The translations under genes were made by a program, and so were the position numbers. A stretch of 46,850 nt of DNA from an uncultured Pseudomonadota bacterium (lineage in GTDB: Bacteria > Pseudomonadota > Alphaproteobacteria > Rs-D84), in contig CADAFS010000008.1 in the NCBI GenBank assembly GCA_902787305.1, forward strand, positions 1 through 46,850, written 5' to 3'. The notes below the pieces were generated by a model. It did no database searches, was not told the DNA's origin, and worked only from the letters and a program-made list of their open reading frames with translations. Shown here piece by piece: positions 43,959 to 46,850 of this stretch; within the stretch, counting starts at the first letter, position 1; every line of letters starts with the position of its first letter.

Positions 43959-44422
43959 TTTTTCGCCATTTCGCGTTCGTGTTTTGAAACATCGGCAATT
44001 GCGCGTGTGCCAATTTTGTCGGCCAAAACCGTGATAGTATTTGTGACCGCGTTATTATACGATGCGTTCGCCGCAACCAAATACCGCACAAATGTGTATG
44101 ATTCAGATGCAGATTCCGTTCCGGTGGAAATTGTTTTGTCACCCGCGCTTAAAACATAATTCGCGGTTAGTTTTATTTCTTGCCACGTTGCGGCGCCGGT
44201 CGGTTCCAACGCCTTGTATTTTGTTTGCGGTTCATTTAGCGTCACGGCAAGTTTATACGGCGCGGTGCTTTCTTTTTGACCGCCGAACTTTGTATTCAGT
44301 GCGTTGCGCAGTTCGATTCCGTTTATACCACTTATGACCGGAACATAAATATCCGTATTTGATTCAGAAAACATCGGTGTAAAACCGCAACCGCAAAGGA
44401 ATAAAAACCAAATACACTTTTT
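43955..44422 (-). CDS. lptE: LPS-assembly lipoprotein LptE
   Basis: 155 residues. Lipoprotein signal with lipobox LCGC (lipid-modified Cys13), then 'GFTPMF' which is typical of the LptE family ('CGF-P'). LptE plugs the LptD barrel that delivers lipopolysaccharide to the outer leaflet, so this organism probably makes LPS. Start chosen at ATG 44422 after GGTGA; the longer frame lacks a signal sequence. leuS, its usual upstream partner, is absent here. Confidence 0.88.
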   Translation of the reverse strand, partial: KKCIWFLFLCGCGFTPMFSESNTDIYVPVISGINGIELRNALNTKFGGQKESTAPYKLAVTLNEPQTKYKALEPTGAATWQEIKLTANYVLSAGDKTISTGTESASESYTFVRYLVAANASYNNAVTNTITVLADKIGTRAIADVSKHEREMAKK

Positions 44423-44505
44423 CATATTTTCACCAATAAAAATTATTTTTTGTTGAAATTCATCCATATAATACCTAGACTTTTACTAAATCGCAAGGGG
44501 GAAAG

Positions 44506-45747
44506 ATGAATATTTTTCTTATAATGCTTATGTCTTTATTTATGGCGGGATACTATATGTTCTTTGCGCCAAACACACGTGTTGTTGAACAAGAAACCGA
44601 TTATGCAATCGCCGTGTCTGATTTGCGTTCTATTGCCGAATGTGCGTTGGCGGTGCACAATGCAACGATTACTGGAAATACATTTAACGATATATGTGTT
44701 GAACAGAATCAAATTAAAACAGAACACGTATGCTTTGATTCGCGCTTTTCAATTATGGATTGTTATTCTGATGGCATAAAACGCCCAAGCCACAGTTTTA
44801 TTATAACAACGACCGGTGCACTGGACACGTCGGAATATAATGAAATGATGGATATTTTGGAAAAGAATTTTACAACAAACGGAACTTTTGGAATATATCA
44901 AAACGATTTGATTATGGTTGCCGGAACCAGTACGAAACAAACATTACCCAAGGCGATGGTTGATAAACTTGGGCTTGAAAATGGGCAACTTATGTACATG
45001 ACAAATTATGATATTCCGGACCCGGAACGCGTATTTACGGACCCCGGGGTGGAAGATGTGAACTGTCCCGCGGGCACGCAAAAGGTTTTTCGTTTTGGCC
45101 GTTGGCAATGTGCCAATTATAATGTAAAGACAAGTTGTGGCGGTGACCAGGTTTGGAATGCAACGGCAATGGAATGTGTCCCCGATGAATCGCGCAAACC
45201 ACTATGCGTTGGCGTTGAAACCGCGGTTATGGTTGATGGCGTGTGGGAATGCGTTGCGCCATTTGGTGAATATAAATGCCCCGGTGGCCAAATTGCGCGC
45301 CTTAATTACGAAACATTGGAATGGGAATGTTTGCAAGACCCAAACAAAATACAAAAGACCACAAAATGCACAATGCCAAAGCCGCAAATTGTGCGTGGCC
45401 GTGGTGGTGCGACATTGCGTGTTATTGCAAATGATTGCACGGATTGTGAAAAGGCGGTTATTGATGAAGAAAACTGTACAATTACATGTGTTCCTGATTC
45501 GACAAAACTTTCGTCGTCGGCGTGTTATCCGGGGCGGGTGAACGATTGCCGCGGTTCGTCACGTGCATTTTATTTCGGTTTCCCGGACCAAGAATATGTG
45601 GAAAAATCAGGTGTTGTGTCACCTGATGATGTGCCATTTGATTCCGAACTTTCCAAGAACAGACGTTTTAATTGCCTTGATTGCGGTGCGCGTGGTGTGG
45701 ATTTGTCGCGTTCCAAACACCCATATACCGCCGTGTGCAAAGAATAG
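44506..45747 (+). CDS. Membrane-anchored Cys-rich protein of unknown function
   Basis: 413 residues. An N-terminal hydrophobic segment (about 3-21) serves as anchor or uncleaved signal. The first 170 residues have Cys pairs ('SIAECALAVHNA', 'NDICVEQN'). From about 185 there are repeated short units with the pattern C...G..W.C ('CPAGTQKVFRFGRWQC', 'CGGDQVWNATAMEC', 'CPGGQIARLNYETLEWEC'), and a final Cys-rich part ('NDCTDCEKAVIDEENC'). Resembles the Cys-module surface proteins of this window in style. A pilin-like or adhesin role is possible but not demonstrated. Strong AAGGGGGAAAG ribosome site; divergent from lptE. Confidence 0.78.
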   Translation: MNIFLIMLMSLFMAGYYMFFAPNTRVVEQETDYAIAVSDLRSIAECALAVHNATITGNTFNDICVEQNQIKTEHVCFDSRFSIMDCYSDGIKRPSHSFIITTTGALDTSEYNEMMDILEKNFTTNGTFGIYQNDLIMVAGTSTKQTLPKAMVDKLGLENGQLMYMTNYDIPDPERVFTDPGVEDVNCPAGTQKVFRFGRWQCANYNVKTSCGGDQVWNATAMECVPDESRKPLCVGVETAVMVDGVWECVAPFGEYKCPGGQIARLNYETLEWECLQDPNKIQKTTKCTMPKPQIVRGRGGATLRVIANDCTDCEKAVIDEENCTITCVPDSTKLSSSACYPGRVNDCRGSSRAFYFGFPDQEYVEKSGVVSPDDVPFDSELSKNRRFNCLDCGARGVDLSRSKHPYTAVCKE

Positions 45748-45848
45748 TGTAAGTGTTAGTGCTAGGGGTTAGTGGGTGAGTATTCTCTGAAATTATTTTG
45801 TGATTATATGATTATTCCAGTGTCCACTAACCACTATCCACTTACACC
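45748..45848. repeat. 100-bp inverted-repeat element of the GTTAGTG family
   Basis: GTGTAAGTGTTAGTG...GGTTAGTGG (45748-45777) is answered in inverted orientation by CCACTAACC...ACTTACAC (45822-45847). The AT-rich spacer between has no open frame. The first arm begins directly at the 44506 gene stop. Confidence 0.65.
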
Positions 45849-45897
45849 TGTCGCGGCCGCGGCACTGCTTTGCGGTGACGGGACGGACTAACACTCC
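45822..45897 (-). repeat. Dispersed GTTAGTG repeat, copy X
   Basis: Read on the minus strand: AGTGTTAGTCCGTC, a GC-rich palindrome (CCGCGGCCGCG), AGGTGTAAGTGG, then TAGTG and TTAGTGG. Same block order as 16616-16682. It overlaps the right arm of the preceding inverted repeat. Confidence 0.7.
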
Positions 45898-45983
45898 CTA
45901 ACTATTTCCATAACGCGTGCGGGGACATCAGCGATTGCGATACGAACCTGATCCATTGTGTCGCGGAAACGCATGATTTTTGG
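45888..45983 (-). pseudogene. Stray 3' end of a glycyl-tRNA synthetase gene
   Basis: The minus-strand frame reads 'KIMRFRDTMDQVRIAIADV' and on to a stop within the repeat. The pattern R-x-RDTM-x-Q-x-R is characteristic of the C-terminus of dimeric GlyRS (GlyQS), for example the T. thermophilus enzyme with RDRDTMEQIR. Only about 31 codons are present; a TAA and unrelated sequence lie upstream, and there is no ribosome site. It looks like a displaced gene end beside a dispersed repeat. The remainder of 45984-46241 holds the hairpins listed next. Confidence 0.5.
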
Positions 45984-46010
45984 GGTGTTTTTTTGGGGAG
46001 GTGGATTTTA

Positions 46011-46039
46011 TGCAAACCCGCGGAATCCGTGGGGTTGCA
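46011..46039. repeat. Hairpin TGCAA-CCC / GGG-TTGCA
   Basis: Imperfect stem of about 8 bp with an internal GGAATCC. No T-run. Lies ahead of the two terminator-like hairpins. Confidence 0.4.
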
Positions 46040-46050
46040 GGGGATAAAAA

Positions 46051-46090
46051 GTGTTGAAAAAAACCAAGGTTTTTAGTCAACACTTTTTTT
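46051..46090 (+). terminator. Terminator-like hairpin 1 upstream of the 46242 gene
   Basis: GTGTTGA/TCAACAC outer stem enclosing AAAAACC-AA-GGTTTTT, followed by seven T. Shape and tail fit a rho-independent terminator. Confidence 0.65.
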
Positions 46091-46159
46091 CAAAAATCCA
46101 AAATTTTTATTTCCTGTAAAATCAATGACTTACAATTTTCCGAATTTTGGCCGAACAAG

Positions 46160-46194
46160 GTGTCAAAAAACCTTGGTTTTTGTTACACTTTTAT
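46160..46194 (+). terminator. Terminator-like hairpin 2 upstream of the 46242 gene
   Basis: GTGT...ACAC stem with A6CC/GGT5 inside, then CTTTTATT. It is a near-inverted copy of hairpin 1 and lies 48 nt before the start codon, so it may act as an attenuator. Confidence 0.55.
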
Positions 46195-46241
46195 TAGCGA
46201 ATTTGTATGCAAGTAAATCAAAGGAAAAAAGGGAGAAAATC

Positions 46242-46700
46242 ATGCGAATCGGAAATTTATGTGTGTTTGGATTATGTGTTTTTATGGTTGGCACCGCATA
46301 CGCGGAAACAACATCAGCCGACCGTAAAACTGTATCGTCCAAGGCATACGTTGATACATCGGTTGAAACGCGACAACAGAAAATTCCCGCCGCGGGAACA
46401 AACAGTGCAAATGCCGGAACGACGGTTGTGATGTATACAACAACCGGAAACGGAACAATCGGTGAACGCGGAATATATGATAACCCCGCTAATTATACCG
46501 CGGGCACAGACGCAAATAAATTGGTGACGGCATCGGCACTGAAAGGCAGTGTTACAAGTTTGCCCACAATGGAAACATCAAAATTGACCTGTGCGAACCA
46601 AAGTGATGGTTGCACACTGTGGACCATTGAAGATCAACAAGTATATGGCAGAAACAGCAATGGTAATAATAGTAACAGTAATACAGGGACTAGTAATTAG
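46242..46700 (+). CDS. Secreted SKAYVD-family protein
   Basis: 152 residues. A signal peptide ends at 'GTAYA' (residue 21). 'KTVSSKAYVDTSVETRQQK' is shared with the next gene and is similar to the start of the window's first protein. 'GTIGERGIYDNPANYTAGTD' and 'CANQSDGCTLWTI' align with the middle of that protein. The tail is Asn/Ser-rich and probably flexible. I place the start at ATG 46242, after AAAGGGAGAAAATC; the longer frame crosses hairpin 2. Exported; no known function. The protein lacks the LamG-like domain of its paralogue at 1-1116. Confidence 0.82.
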   Translation: MRIGNLCVFGLCVFMVGTAYAETTSADRKTVSSKAYVDTSVETRQQKIPAAGTNSANAGTTVVMYTTTGNGTIGERGIYDNPANYTAGTDANKLVTASALKGSVTSLPTMETSKLTCANQSDGCTLWTIEDQQVYGRNSNGNNSNSNTGTSN

Positions 46701-46740
46701 TGGCAATTAAAAAACATAACGTGTGAACGGGGGGAAATAA

Positions 46741-46850
46741 ATGTTAAAAAAGATATTATTGGCATTGATATTTGTGATTACTGCGATAACCAATGTTACG
46801 CATGCCGAAGATGATATGAAAACCGTTGCATCAAAGGCATATGTTGATAC
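46741..46850 (+). CDS. Second SKAYVD-family protein (3' truncated by window end)
   Basis: 36 codons are visible. Signal peptide 'MLKKILLALIFVITAITNVTHA' followed by 'EDDMKTVASKAYVDT', the family start. Strong CGGGGGGAAATAA ribosome site. It is tandem with the gene at 46242, and the sequence probably continues past the window. Confidence 0.8.
   Translation, partial: MLKKILLALIFVITAITNVTHAEDDMKTVASKAYVD

Overview
The window reads as a stretch of chromosome from a small-genome alphaproteobacterium, most likely one of the uncultured gut or host-associated lineages. Evidence is gene order and gene content: lptE-holA-map-radC, fabH-ihfA, rpsB-tsf, zapA with its small coiled-coil partner, the envC/ctpA pair, an olsB/olsA ornithine-lipid pair and a class I lysyl-tRNA synthetase are all alphaproteobacterial habits. 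Gram-negative envelope genes (LptE, a beta-barrel protein, MltB, EnvC) agree. The lineage assignment below class level is inference.

Layout. 1-3.5 kb: the 3' end of a secreted repeat protein, prfB (with a programmed +1 frameshift) and a secreted Cys-rich protein. 3.6-8.6 kb: a minus-strand cold-shock gene and then the operon lysK-lysS-unknown, which holds both unrelated types of lysyl-tRNA synthetase followed by a protein resembling a decayed RelA/SpoT synthetase. 8.6-11.2 kb: an IS30-type transposase remnant, rpsB-tsf, and a mosaic of stem-loops. 11.2-16.6 kb: an orphan gene, tyrS-envC, a second orphan, ctpA. 16.6-19 kb: repeats, a small unknown gene and a phospholipase-D-type enzyme. 19.2-25.1 kb: two large secreted Cys-rich proteins. 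25.1-30 kb: ihfA/fabH, tRNA-Arg(CCU) with a small membrane protein directly behind it, and hemW-pepO. 30.2-36 kb: beta-barrel protein-mltB, then olsB-olsA-proS. 36-39 kb: parC, zapA and partner. 39-41.5 kb: three unknown envelope proteins, one with a phage-like lysozyme domain. 41.5-44.4 kb: lptE-holA-map-radC. 44.5-46.85 kb: a Cys-rich membrane-anchored protein, a repeat-rich gap with a GlyRS 3' fragment, and two more members of the secreted family that opens the window.

How the parts fit. Most recognised genes serve translation (prfB, lysK, lysS, rpsB, tsf, tyrS, proS, map, tRNA-Arg) or envelope building and turnover (envC, ctpA, PLD enzyme, mltB, olsBA, lptE). Between them lie surface or periplasmic proteins without recognisable function, built from shared modules: a Cys-x6-Cys helical module, a YAAW-x-NC module, and a SKAYVD...LWTI secreted family.

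The most unusual signals are: (1) lysK and lysS side by side with a Rel-like protein, preceded by a terminator-like hairpin in the leader; (2) four genes that lack a Shine-Dalgarno sequence and have a -10 box 6-7 nt before the start codon, suggesting leaderless mRNAs; (3) a dispersed GTTAGTG-type repeat found just after gene stops, two copies of which abut stray 3' coding fragments; (4) the uncharacterised Cys-module protein family. Everything here comes from reading the sequence by eye; no database search was possible.
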